Part shown: positions 29,671-38,267 of the stretch, in pieces
Numbering within the stretch: the stretch's first letter is position 1
How the letters are laid out: the number at the start of each line of letters is the position of its first letter
Assembly (NCBI GenBank): GCA_003250495.1
Contig: QKGH01000207.1
Coordinates: 1-44,519 of the forward strand
Source of the DNA: Marinobacterium sp.
GTDB taxonomy: Bacteria > Pseudomonadota > Gammaproteobacteria > Pseudomonadales > Balneatricaceae
Direction: 5' to 3'
Length of the DNA: 44,519 nucleotides
Notes under the pieces: generated by a model
What the model saw: only the letters and a program-made list of their open reading frames with translations
Databases searched by the model: none
What the model was told of the DNA's origin: nothing
Position numbers and translations under genes: made by a program

Positions 29671-32244
29671 ATGATGCTGCGCGATTCGCTGGTGCAGATG
29701 TCGATTCACCGGCCCCGTTGGGTCTTTCTACTCGTTACCCTGATGTGTGTACTGGCCGCCTGGCAGATACCTTCCATCAAGGTTGATACCGATCCGGAGA
29801 ACATGCTGCCGCATGATCAGCCGGACCGGGTATTTCACGATCAGGTCAAGGAGCGCTTCGCGCTGCACGACATGATCGTGGTCGGCATCGTCAATACCGA
29901 CGATCCGAACGGCATCTACAATCCGCGCTCGCTGGATGCGCTGCACCAGCTGTCCACCGCCATCAGCCATTTCGATGGCGTGATCCTGCAGGACCAGATG
30001 GCGCTGGACCGGGTCGACAACATCACCCAGGAGGGGCCGGGCTCGATCCGCTTCGAATGGTTGATGAACGCGGCGCCGACCACCCAGGCGCAGTCCAGCG
30101 CGATACGCGATGCGGTCGCGCGCCTGCCGCTGCTGCAGAACACCCTGGTCTCCGGTGACGGCAAGGCGGCCGGGATCTATGTGCCGATCCAGGCCAAGTC
30201 GATCAGCTACCAGCTGTCGCAGCAGATCGAACAGGTGATCGCCGGCCTTAATGTGCCCGACCAGTTTCATATCGCCGGCCTGCCGGTATCGGAGGACACC
30301 TTCGGTGTCGAGATGTTCGTGCAGATGGCGATCTCGGCACCGCTGGCCGGTCTGATGATCTTCATCCTGATGTGGGTGTTCTTCCGCAGCCTGCTGCTGA
30401 TCACGGCGCCGATGCTGGTGGCGATGGCGTCGGTGATCGTGACCATGGGGCTGCTGATCGGGCAGGGCTACACCGTCCATATCATGAGCTCGATGATCCC
30501 GATCTTCCTGATGCCGATCGCGGTGGTGGACTCGGTGCATATCCTGTCGGAGTTCGCCGACCGCTATAAACCCGGCGAAAACGCCAAGCCGGTGGTCGCC
30601 GACGTCATGCACCACCTGTTCACGCCGATGTTCTTTACCTCGCTGACCTCCGCCGTGGGCTTCGCCTCGCTGGCGTTCACGCCGATTCCGCCGGTGCAGA
30701 TCTTCGGCCTGCACGTGGCGTTCGGCATCATGCTGGCGTTCCTGCTCACCGTCACACTGGTGCCGGCCTACATCGTCAGCCTGTCGCAGAAACGGATGGC
30801 GCAGCTGAAGGACCACAACATCGCCGAGGATGACAATTCACGCCTGGGACGCCTGCTGGCGGCGACCGGACGCCTGTCGGTGCGCTGGTCGCGTCCGCTG
30901 GTGTTGCTGTTCACCGCGCTGGTGGTGATCAGTGTCTGGGGCGTCACCAAGATCCAGATCAACGACAACCCGGTACGCTGGTTCAAGTCCGATCACCGTA
31001 TCCGTATCGCCGACCAGGTGTTGAACAGCCATTTTGCCGGCACCTACGACGCCTACCTGGTGTTCGATCGCACGCCGGGCCAGGACCTGACGGCACAGTT
31101 GACCAGCGGTTTGCTTAAGAGCGCCCAAGAGCAGGGCATGAGTGCCGAGGCACAGACTGCACTGCAGCAGATGATCGATGCCGCCGCGGCCGACAGCTTC
31201 GACCAGTTCGCCAGCCGTCTCTCCGGCGCGCTCGACGAAGCCAGCTTCAGTCGCCCGGCGGAAGAGGAGGCGCAGTGGCTCGATCTGATCGCCCAGGTGG
31301 AGCAGGCGCAGGTCAGCGCCAAGTACTTCCTCGACCCGCAGGCGCTGGCCTATGTCGATCAGATGGCGCAGGCGCTGGAGCAGAGCGATTACGTGGGCAA
31401 GGTCAACAGCCTGCCGGTACTGGTGAAGACCGTCTACCGCGAGCTGAACGGCGGTAACGAAACCGACTACCGGCTGCCCGATTCGGCCCGCGCCGTGGCG
31501 CAGACGATCCTCAGCTACCAGTCTTCGCACCGGCCGGACGATCTCTGGCATTTCGTGACCCCGGACTACCGTTCGACGCTGCTGTGGCTGCAGCTGAAGA
31601 GCGGCGACAACCAGGATATGACCAAGGTGATGGCGCAGGTGGACGCGTATATCGCCGCCCATCCGCTGCCGCAGGGGCTGACCACGCACTGGGCCGGACT
31701 GACCTACATCAACGTGGTGTGGCAGGAGCGCATGGTCAACGGTATGTTGAACAGCCTGCTCGGTGCCTTCGTCATGGTGTTGGTGATGATGGTACTGCTG
31801 TTCCGCTCGCTGAAGCTGGGGCTGCTGGCGATGTTGCCGCTGTCGGTAACGATCCTGGCGATCTATGGTCTGATCGGCTTTATCGGCAAGGATTACGATA
31901 TGCCGATCGCGGTGCTGTCGGCGCTGACGCTGGGGCTGTCGGTGGACTTCGCGATCCACTTCCTGGAGCGCGCCCGGGCGATCTACCGCGCCACCGGCAA
32001 CTGGCCGGAAACCGTGGCGGAGATGTACCGCGGCCCGTCGCGTGCGATCAGTCGTAACGCGATCGTCATCGCCATCGGTTTCACACCGCTGTTGGTGGCG
32101 CCGCTGGTGCCCTATATTACCGTCGGCTTCTTCCTCGCTTCGATCATGGCGGTCTCGGCGGTGGTGACCATCGTGCTGCTGCCGGCGGTGATGACGATGA
32201 TAAGCAATAAAGAAAGTCTGTTTGGGATCAAAAAGGGAGTCTGA
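29671..32244 (+). CDS. RND/MMPL-family transporter
   Basis: 857 aa; two SSD-like TM blocks (MSSMIPIFLMPIAVVDSVHILSEFADR; LGLSVDFAIHFLERAR). Confidence 0.92.
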   Translation: MMLRDSLVQMSIHRPRWVFLLVTLMCVLAAWQIPSIKVDTDPENMLPHDQPDRVFHDQVKERFALHDMIVVGIVNTDDPNGIYNPRSLDALHQLSTAISHFDGVILQDQMALDRVDNITQEGPGSIRFEWLMNAAPTTQAQSSAIRDAVARLPLLQNTLVSGDGKAAGIYVPIQAKSISYQLSQQIEQVIAGLNVPDQFHIAGLPVSEDTFGVEMFVQMAISAPLAGLMIFILMWVFFRSLLLITAPMLVAMASVIVTMGLLIGQGYTVHIMSSMIPIFLMPIAVVDSVHILSEFADRYKPGENAKPVVADVMHHLFTPMFFTSLTSAVGFASLAFTPIPPVQIFGLHVAFGIMLAFLLTVTLVPAYIVSLSQKRMAQLKDHNIAEDDNSRLGRLLAATGRLSVRWSRPLVLLFTALVVISVWGVTKIQINDNPVRWFKSDHRIRIADQVLNSHFAGTYDAYLVFDRTPGQDLTAQLTSGLLKSAQEQGMSAEAQTALQQMIDAAAADSFDQFASRLSGALDEASFSRPAEEEAQWLDLIAQVEQAQVSAKYFLDPQALAYVDQMAQALEQSDYVGKVNSLPVLVKTVYRELNGGNETDYRLPDSARAVAQTILSYQSSHRPDDLWHFVTPDYRSTLLWLQLKSGDNQDMTKVMAQVDAYIAAHPLPQGLTTHWAGLTYINVVWQERMVNGMLNSLLGAFVMVLVMMVLLFRSLKLGLLAMLPLSVTILAIYGLIGFIGKDYDMPIAVLSALTLGLSVDFAIHFLERARAIYRATGNWPETVAEMYRGPSRAISRNAIVIAIGFTPLLVAPLVPYITVGFFLASIMAVSAVVTIVLLPAVMTMISNKESLFGIKKGV

Positions 32245-32246
32245 AG

Positions 32247-33068
32247 ATGAAGACCCTTCTGCAACGTGTGAATGTGCTGATGCTCGGTGCCCTGATGGCT
32301 ACGCCACTGATGTCGGCGCCGCTGCAGGCGGCCGACCTGACCGATGTGCAGCAGATCGTCGACCAAGCCAACCTGGCCTCCTACTACCAGGGCAAGGATG
32401 GTCGTAGCGAGGTGCGCATGCTGATCACCGATGGTCAGGGGCGCGAGCAACTGCGCCAGTTCACCATCCTGCGCTATGACGTGGCCGATGCCGGCGACCA
32501 GTACTTCTACGTCGCGTTCAGCCGCCCGGCGGACGTGCGCGACACCGTATTCATGGTCGCCAAGCACGTGGACCGCGACGACGATCGCTGGCTCTACCTG
32601 CCGGGTCTGGACCTGGTCAAGCGCATCTCCGCCGGTGACAAGCGCACCAGTTTCGTCGGCTCGCACTTCTTCTACGAGGATGTGTCCGGGCGTAACCCGG
32701 CGGAGGACAACTTCGAGCTGATCAGTACCGACGACAGCTTCTACCACCTGAAAGCGACGCCGAAAGATCCGGCCAGCGTCGAGTTCGCCAGCTATACCCT
32801 GGCGGTCGACAAGCACACGATGCTGCCGATGAAGATCGAGTACACCGATGCGGGGGGCAAGCTCTATCGCCGCGTCGAGGCGCTGGAGGTGAAGGAGATC
32901 CAGGGCTACCCGACCGTGATCAGCAACAAGGTCTCCGACCTGCGCAGTGGCGGTCAGACCCTGATGCAGTTCGGCTTCATGAAGTATGACATCGGTCTGG
33001 ATGAATCGGTGTTCAGCGAACGCTCCCTGCGTAACCCGCCGCGCGACTGGCTGAGGAGACCGCAATGA
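32247..33068 (+). CDS. Outer membrane lipoprotein-sorting (LolA-like) protein
   Basis: 273 aa with signal peptide; VDQANLASYYQGKDGRSEVRMLITDGQGREQLRQFTILRYD...DRWLYLPGLDLVKRI. Confidence 0.87.
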   Translation: MKTLLQRVNVLMLGALMATPLMSAPLQAADLTDVQQIVDQANLASYYQGKDGRSEVRMLITDGQGREQLRQFTILRYDVADAGDQYFYVAFSRPADVRDTVFMVAKHVDRDDDRWLYLPGLDLVKRISAGDKRTSFVGSHFFYEDVSGRNPAEDNFELISTDDSFYHLKATPKDPASVEFASYTLAVDKHTMLPMKIEYTDAGGKLYRRVEALEVKEIQGYPTVISNKVSDLRSGGQTLMQFGFMKYDIGLDESVFSERSLRNPPRDWLRRPQ

Positions 33069-34369
33069 GATCGGCGCTGATCGCGGCGCTGCTGCTGGCG
33101 GCGCCAGCGGCCTTCGCCGCGGGCGATACGGCCACCGATAGCGCGGACTGGGGTGGCGACGCCTGGGGCGGTGACAGCTGGTCACAGGATCAGAGCGCGT
33201 CGCGCCTGCACGGCTTCTTCGAGGCCGGGATTGGCGCGCGGATACAGGACGATCCGCTGCTGGAGGACGACCTGACCCTGGGCGAAACCCGCGGGCGGCT
33301 GGAGTGGGCCGGCGAGCTGGGCAGTGCGCGTTACAGCCTGAAGGGCGACCTGTACGCCGATGCGGTGGAAAACGGCCTGCATGGCGATCTGCGCGAGGCG
33401 GTGCTCAGCTTCACCCCGCTGCAGCAGGTCGATATCCAGGCTGGCCAGCAGGTGCTGACCTGGGGTACCGGGGATATGCTGTTCCTGAACGACATGTTTC
33501 CGAAGGACTGGAAATCGTTCTTCGCCGGGCGCGACGAGTCCTACCTGAAAGCGCCGGCGGCCAGCATCAAGGGCAGCTATTTCGCCGATAGCTTCAGTGT
33601 CGACCTGGTGTGGACGCCGCTGTTCGAGTCGGACCGCTATATCGATGGCGAACGTTTCAGCTACTTCTCGCCGCTCAGCGGCGGCTACCAGGCCGCTCCC
33701 GACGGCAAGCTGAGCGCGGATGATCCCGACGATCTGCCGGAGGATGGCGAGCTGGCGGCGCGGATCTCGGGGCTGTCCGGTGCCACCGAGTGGGCGCTGT
33801 ACGGCTATCGCGGGTTCTGGAAGCAGCCGATGGGGATGGACAGCCTCGGCCATGCGATCTTCCCGCGCCTCGATGTCTATGGCGCCAGCCTGCGCGGTAC
33901 CCTCGGCGGCGGTATCGCCAACGCCGAGGTCGCCTGGTACGACGGCAAGGACAGCGGCGGCGACGACCCGCTGATCCCAAACGATCAGCTGCGCCTGCTG
34001 CTCGGCTACGACCACGAGATCGTGCCGCACCTGACCGGGGCCGGCCAGTATTACGTCGAGTGGACCCAGGATTACGATGCGCTACGCCGTACCAGCGCCG
34101 CGGACTACCGCGCGGACCAGTTCCGCCATGTGCTGACCTTCCGCCTGACCTGGAAGCTGATGCAGGATAATCTGACCCTGTCCTGGTTCAACTACTGGTC
34201 ACCCAGTGATCAGGATTACTACCTGCGCCCGCAGGCCAGCTATCGCTTCGACGATCACTGGACCCTGAGCGGCGGCGCCAACCTGTTTGGCGGCAAGCAG
34301 GAGCACACCTTCTTCGGCCAGTTCGAGAACGCCTCCAACGTCTGGGCGCGTCTGCGCTACGGCTTCTGA
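33065..34369 (+). CDS. Outer-membrane beta-barrel protein (DUF1302/alginate-export-like)
   Basis: 434 aa, signal peptide, alternating beta pattern, C-terminal aromatic RLRYGF; ATGA overlap with upstream gene. Confidence 0.78.
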   Translation: MRSALIAALLLAAPAAFAAGDTATDSADWGGDAWGGDSWSQDQSASRLHGFFEAGIGARIQDDPLLEDDLTLGETRGRLEWAGELGSARYSLKGDLYADAVENGLHGDLREAVLSFTPLQQVDIQAGQQVLTWGTGDMLFLNDMFPKDWKSFFAGRDESYLKAPAASIKGSYFADSFSVDLVWTPLFESDRYIDGERFSYFSPLSGGYQAAPDGKLSADDPDDLPEDGELAARISGLSGATEWALYGYRGFWKQPMGMDSLGHAIFPRLDVYGASLRGTLGGGIANAEVAWYDGKDSGGDDPLIPNDQLRLLLGYDHEIVPHLTGAGQYYVEWTQDYDALRRTSAADYRADQFRHVLTFRLTWKLMQDNLTLSWFNYWSPSDQDYYLRPQASYRFDDHWTLSGGANLFGGKQEHTFFGQFENASNVWARLRYGF

Positions 34370-34399
34370 GTCCGGTGCCCCACTTGATGGCGCCCCGGC

Positions 34400-35659
34400 T
34401 CAGGCCGGCCGGGTGCGCCGCCGGGTCGGGCTGCTGGCCAGCACCACGCGATTGCGGCCCGTCCCCTTGGCGCGATAGAGCGCCTCATCGGCACGTTTGA
34501 TCACCGTCTCGGGGCGCTCGTCGGCCTGGCGCTCGGCAACTCCGATACTGACCGTTACCCTGACGCTTTCCTGGCCGTTGTCGTCGGCGGAACCGCGAGC
34601 CTGGCGTCCCTCGCGGTGGCGTTTGGGCCGGTCCGGCGCGCGTACCCGCATCGGATACTGCTCGATCTGGTGGCGCAGCTGTTCCAGCGCCTGCTGCGCA
34701 TCGGCTTCGCTGCGGTGGTTGAACACCAGCGTGAACTCCTCGCCGCCGTAACGGTAGAGTACCCCGCCGGCCTGAACCCGGCGCAACTGGCTGGCTACCA
34801 TCCGCAGTACCTGATCGCCGACGTCGTGACCGTAGCTATCGTTGAACTGCTTGAAATGGTCGATATCGACCATGGCTATGCTGTAGTGGCGCCCCAGCGC
34901 CGCCAGATGATGCTCCAGTGCCCGGCGGGCCGGGATTCCGGTCAGCGTATCGATGAACGCCAGCCCATAGATATGCTGGATGATCGCCAGGATCAGCAAC
35001 AGGGCGGCACTGCCCTGCGCGAGCAGGCTGAACATCGGCAGGTGCAGGGTACCGATCGCCAGCATCTGCATGCCGACCACGCCCAGCAGCGCGACCTCAT
35101 CGGGGGTGCGCCGGACCAGGGTCAGTAACAGGGCCAGCAGTAGCGGCGGGAGGGTCAGCCATCCCGCGGCGCTGCTCAACTGCAACGAGGCGCTGGCGGT
35201 TTCCAGCAGCGCGGTGGGGAGATGGGGCAACCAGGCCGCGGTGAGCGCGGGTGCCTGCCATAGCAGCAGTATTGTCAGAAACGGTAACAGCAGCAGGCCG
35301 AGGCGCAGCACTCCCCGCAGCGTGAGCGGCGAGGTATCGCGTTGCACCAGAATCCAGCCCAGGAGCAGCGGAACGCCCAGCCCCAGCAGCGTATACAGCA
35401 CATAGCCCGAGGCTCGGTCGATACCGAGGCGATTCAATTGGTAGAGAGTGTAGGCGGTCAACCCGCTGAGTGCGGCGGCGAGGGCGATGCGACCGCGTTT
35501 GAAGGCGCAGGCGAGGAGCAGTGCCACGGCCGACAACACGGGCGGCAGGCGTTGCCCCAGAACTGAAACGGCCGGATCGACGGTGGCCAGCATTGGTGCC
35601 AGCAGCCAGGGCAGTAACAGCAGCGACAGGGGCAGGCAGAGGCGTAACAGTGGAAGCAA
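34400..35659 (-). CDS. Membrane-anchored diguanylate cyclase (GGDEF)
   Basis: 419 aa; N-terminal TMs; DIDHFKQFNDSYGHDVGDQVLR...YRYGGEEFTLVF. Confidence 0.92.
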   Translation of the reverse strand: MLPLLRLCLPLSLLLLPWLLAPMLATVDPAVSVLGQRLPPVLSAVALLLACAFKRGRIALAAALSGLTAYTLYQLNRLGIDRASGYVLYTLLGLGVPLLLGWILVQRDTSPLTLRGVLRLGLLLLPFLTILLLWQAPALTAAWLPHLPTALLETASASLQLSSAAGWLTLPPLLLALLLTLVRRTPDEVALLGVVGMQMLAIGTLHLPMFSLLAQGSAALLLILAIIQHIYGLAFIDTLTGIPARRALEHHLAALGRHYSIAMVDIDHFKQFNDSYGHDVGDQVLRMVASQLRRVQAGGVLYRYGGEEFTLVFNHRSEADAQQALEQLRHQIEQYPMRVRAPDRPKRHREGRQARGSADDNGQESVRVTVSIGVAERQADERPETVIKRADEALYRAKGTGRNRVVLASSPTRRRTRPA

Positions 35660-35704
35660 GGCTGTCTAGATCCCGAACCGACGTTGTCCGGATACTAGCA
35701 TGAA

Positions 35705-35732
35705 CGCCGCTGCCCGGCAGGGGGCAGCGGCG
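35705..35732. terminator. GC-rich hairpin between DUF2892 gene and GGDEF gene
   Basis: CGCCGCTGCCC-GGCAGG-GGGCAGCGGCG. Confidence 0.5.
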
Positions 35733-35754
35733 CATTAGGCGCGAGCAGGGTGGG

Positions 35755-36168
35755 TTAAGCGCGCGGCTCGGGTTTTTTGAAGCCGCACAGCCGCGACAGC
35801 GTCATCGCCGGGCACCAGCCGGTGAACGCGGATTGTACCAGGCTCACACCGATCACCGCGGTCAGCAGCAGGATCTGCGAACTCAGGCCGGCGATAAACA
35901 CCAGTCCCAATGTCAGCAGGACCAGGGTGCCGGCAAACAGGTGAACGCCCTGATGTACGCTCATACCCCGGGCACACACCTCCTCCTTCAGTCCGATCTT
36001 GCGGAAGATCACCATCGCCGGGCACCAGTTGGTGAAGGCGGACTGCAGCAGGTTGAGACCGACAAAGGCGGTCAGGTAGTAGCCCCAGGGATGGTACCAG
36101 GTGCCGATCGCCAGACTGATCAGGATGACGGAACCCGCGAGCAGGCGCAGGGCGGAATGGAAGGACAT
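35755..36168 (-). CDS. Tandem DUF2892 (YgaP-like transmembrane) protein
   Basis: 137 aa; two internal repeats ending LLQSAFTNWCPAMVIFRKIGLK and LVQSAFTGWCPAMTLSRLCGFKK. Confidence 0.87.
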   Translation of the reverse strand: MSFHSALRLLAGSVILISLAIGTWYHPWGYYLTAFVGLNLLQSAFTNWCPAMVIFRKIGLKEEVCARGMSVHQGVHLFAGTLVLLTLGLVFIAGLSSQILLLTAVIGVSLVQSAFTGWCPAMTLSRLCGFKKPEPRA

Positions 36169-36185
36169 GGATGGTGCTCCTATAT

Positions 36186-36205
36186 ATATTAACTTTGGCT
36201 AATAT
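36186..36205. promoter_or_regulatory. Candidate ArsR/BigR-type operator upstream of DUF2892 gene
   Basis: ATATTA-ACTTTGGC-TAATAT, same 6-8-6 layout as arsR/MMPL site. Confidence 0.55.
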
Positions 36206-36324
36206 AGCACGAATGCACGCCGTTGCCAGCGAAATACTGGAGTTGAGGGTGGTAACGGCACTATGCTTTTAACGAGGCTCCTGCCAGTTGGCGAGGTGAT
36301 CGATTCGGGAGTAGGAGAGCTACC

Positions 36325-37254
36325 ATGTTCAATAAGATACTGGTCAATCTGGATGAACAGCATGAGCATCTGCAGTTGCTGGAAAAGGCGGCCCGCCTGG
36401 TGCAGCCGGGTGGGCATCTGGAGTTGTTCTGCGCCACCTGGCAGGCGTTGATCGGCGGTGCCTCCCTGCTCAATGACGAGGCGCAGCGGGGCTCCCGGCA
36501 TGCCTGGTTGAACCAATGCGAAGGGCGCCTGGAGCGACTGGCACAGCGGATCCGGTTACCGGAGGTCGAGATCGGTACCGATGTGTGCTGGGATGAGCAG
36601 CGCGCCGAGGCGGTGGTGCGCAAATGTCTGCGCTACCATCCCGACCTGCTGCTGCATCCGTTATCGAGTCACAGCGGCCTGCTGCATCATCTGCTGGCGC
36701 CGGAAGACTGGGCGTTGTTGCGCGATGCGCCGGTGCCGGTGCTGCTCGGGCGGGATCGCAGCTGGGCCTCCCATCCGCGCCTGGCGGTGGCGTTGAACCC
36801 CTTCCATCTGAAGGACGAACCGGAGGAACTCGACCTGCAGCTGCTCGGTCTGGCGCATCGCCTGGTGCGGTTGCTGGACGGCGAACTGCATGTGGTCCAC
36901 ACCTTTTCGACCCTGCCGCAGGCGGCCATTTTCGACGAGCACCGGGTCATCGATTTCGAGCGCTTGCAGACAGATGTCAGGGCCGAGCATCAGGCCAGGA
37001 TGAGTGCGCTGCTGGCACCGTTCAGCGGCGAGGCCGGCGCGCCGGAACTGCATCTGCTGGAGGGCGAGTTGCACCAGACGCTACCGGCATTCTGCCATCA
37101 GCAGCAGATCGACCTGCTGTTGATGGGCAATATCGAGCGTTCCCTGCTCGAGCATCTGCTGTTGGGCAGTAGCGCCGAGCGGGTGTTGGATCGCCTCGAG
37201 TGCGATCTGCTGGTGCTTAAACCGCAGGATTTCGTGTGCCCGATCGACGCCTAG
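36325..37254 (+). CDS. Universal stress protein family protein (tandem-domain size)
   Basis: 309 aa; MFNKILVNLDEQHEHLQLLEKAARL...; HLLLGSSAERVLDRLECDLLVLKP. Confidence 0.88.
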   Translation: MFNKILVNLDEQHEHLQLLEKAARLVQPGGHLELFCATWQALIGGASLLNDEAQRGSRHAWLNQCEGRLERLAQRIRLPEVEIGTDVCWDEQRAEAVVRKCLRYHPDLLLHPLSSHSGLLHHLLAPEDWALLRDAPVPVLLGRDRSWASHPRLAVALNPFHLKDEPEELDLQLLGLAHRLVRLLDGELHVVHTFSTLPQAAIFDEHRVIDFERLQTDVRAEHQARMSALLAPFSGEAGAPELHLLEGELHQTLPAFCHQQQIDLLLMGNIERSLLEHLLLGSSAERVLDRLECDLLVLKPQDFVCPIDA

Positions 37255-37264
37255 ACGCGGGGGG

Positions 37265-38083
37265 TTACAGGTCGAACCTGGCCCAGATCGGGGCGTGGTC
37301 CGAGGGTTTCTCCATCGCCCGGATCTCGTAATCGATGCCGGCGTCGACGCACCGGGCCAGCATCGGTGCCGTGGCCAGGATCGCATCGATGCGCAGGCCG
37401 CGCTTCGGGTCGTCCTCGAAGCCGCGGCTACGGTAGTCGAACCAGCTGAACAGATCGTCGCGCTGCGGGTGACAGTGGCGGTAACAGTCGTGCAGGCCCC
37501 AGGCGTAGAGGCGTTGCAGCCACTCCCGCTCCTCCGGTTGGAAACTGGTCTTGCCGCTCTTCAGCCAGCGTTTGCGGTTGGCGTCGCCGATGCCGATATC
37601 GATATCCTCGGGCGAAATGTTCAGGTCGCCCATCACCACCAGCGGCTCCCCGCTCGAACAGTGCTGCGTCAGGTGTGTCAGCAGGTCGGCGTAGAACTTG
37701 CGCTTGGCCGGGAACTTGGTCTCGTGGGCGATATTTTCCCCCTGGGGGAAATAGCCGTTGATCAGCGTGAACGGCTTGCCCTGGCTGTCGAGATAGCGGC
37801 CGATGATCAAGCGTTTCTGCGCCTCGGCGGCATCCCCTTCGAACCCCTTCTGGACCGCGAGCGGCGGCTGCTTCGACAACAGGCAGACGCCATAGTGGGT
37901 TTTCTGGCCGAAGAACTCGGCATGGTAGCCCAGTGCGGCGATCTCGTCCCGGGGGAACTGGTCGTCGGCGACCTTGCTCTCCTGGATACCGATGACGTCC
38001 GGCGCGTGGCGTTCGATCAGGCGTGCCAGCTGATGCATGCGGGCGCGGATACCGTTGGTGTTGAACGAAACGAGAGTGATCAA
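37265..38083 (-). CDS. xthA: Exodeoxyribonuclease III
   Basis: 272 aa; VSFNTNGIRARMHQL, IGIQESKV, GDLNISPEDIDIG, SDHAPIWA. Confidence 0.96.
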   Translation of the reverse strand: MITLVSFNTNGIRARMHQLARLIERHAPDVIGIQESKVADDQFPRDEIAALGYHAEFFGQKTHYGVCLLSKQPPLAVQKGFEGDAAEAQKRLIIGRYLDSQGKPFTLINGYFPQGENIAHETKFPAKRKFYADLLTHLTQHCSSGEPLVVMGDLNISPEDIDIGIGDANRKRWLKSGKTSFQPEEREWLQRLYAWGLHDCYRHCHPQRDDLFSWFDYRSRGFEDDPKRGLRIDAILATAPMLARCVDAGIDYEIRAMEKPSDHAPIWARFDL

Positions 38084-38147
38084 AGGCGGGCTCCAGTCAG
38101 TCGGTCGGTTGAATGCAGGGATGCTAGCAAAAAGTGACTGAGATCAA

Positions 38148-38190
38148 AGCGATAAGCTGATAAATTTTAGCTATTGTCAGCGTTATCGCT
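38148..38190. promoter_or_regulatory. Extended inverted repeat in xthA/gor divergent promoter region
   Basis: AGCGATAAGCTGA ... TCAGC(G)TTATCGCT, 13 bp with one bulge. Confidence 0.5.
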
Positions 38191-38267
38191 GTTAATTGGC
38201 ATCCGTTGGCCGCTTCGGGCTAAGGTGTAGGCCATTAATATGGATCGATGTTTCGGGAGTAGCGAAC

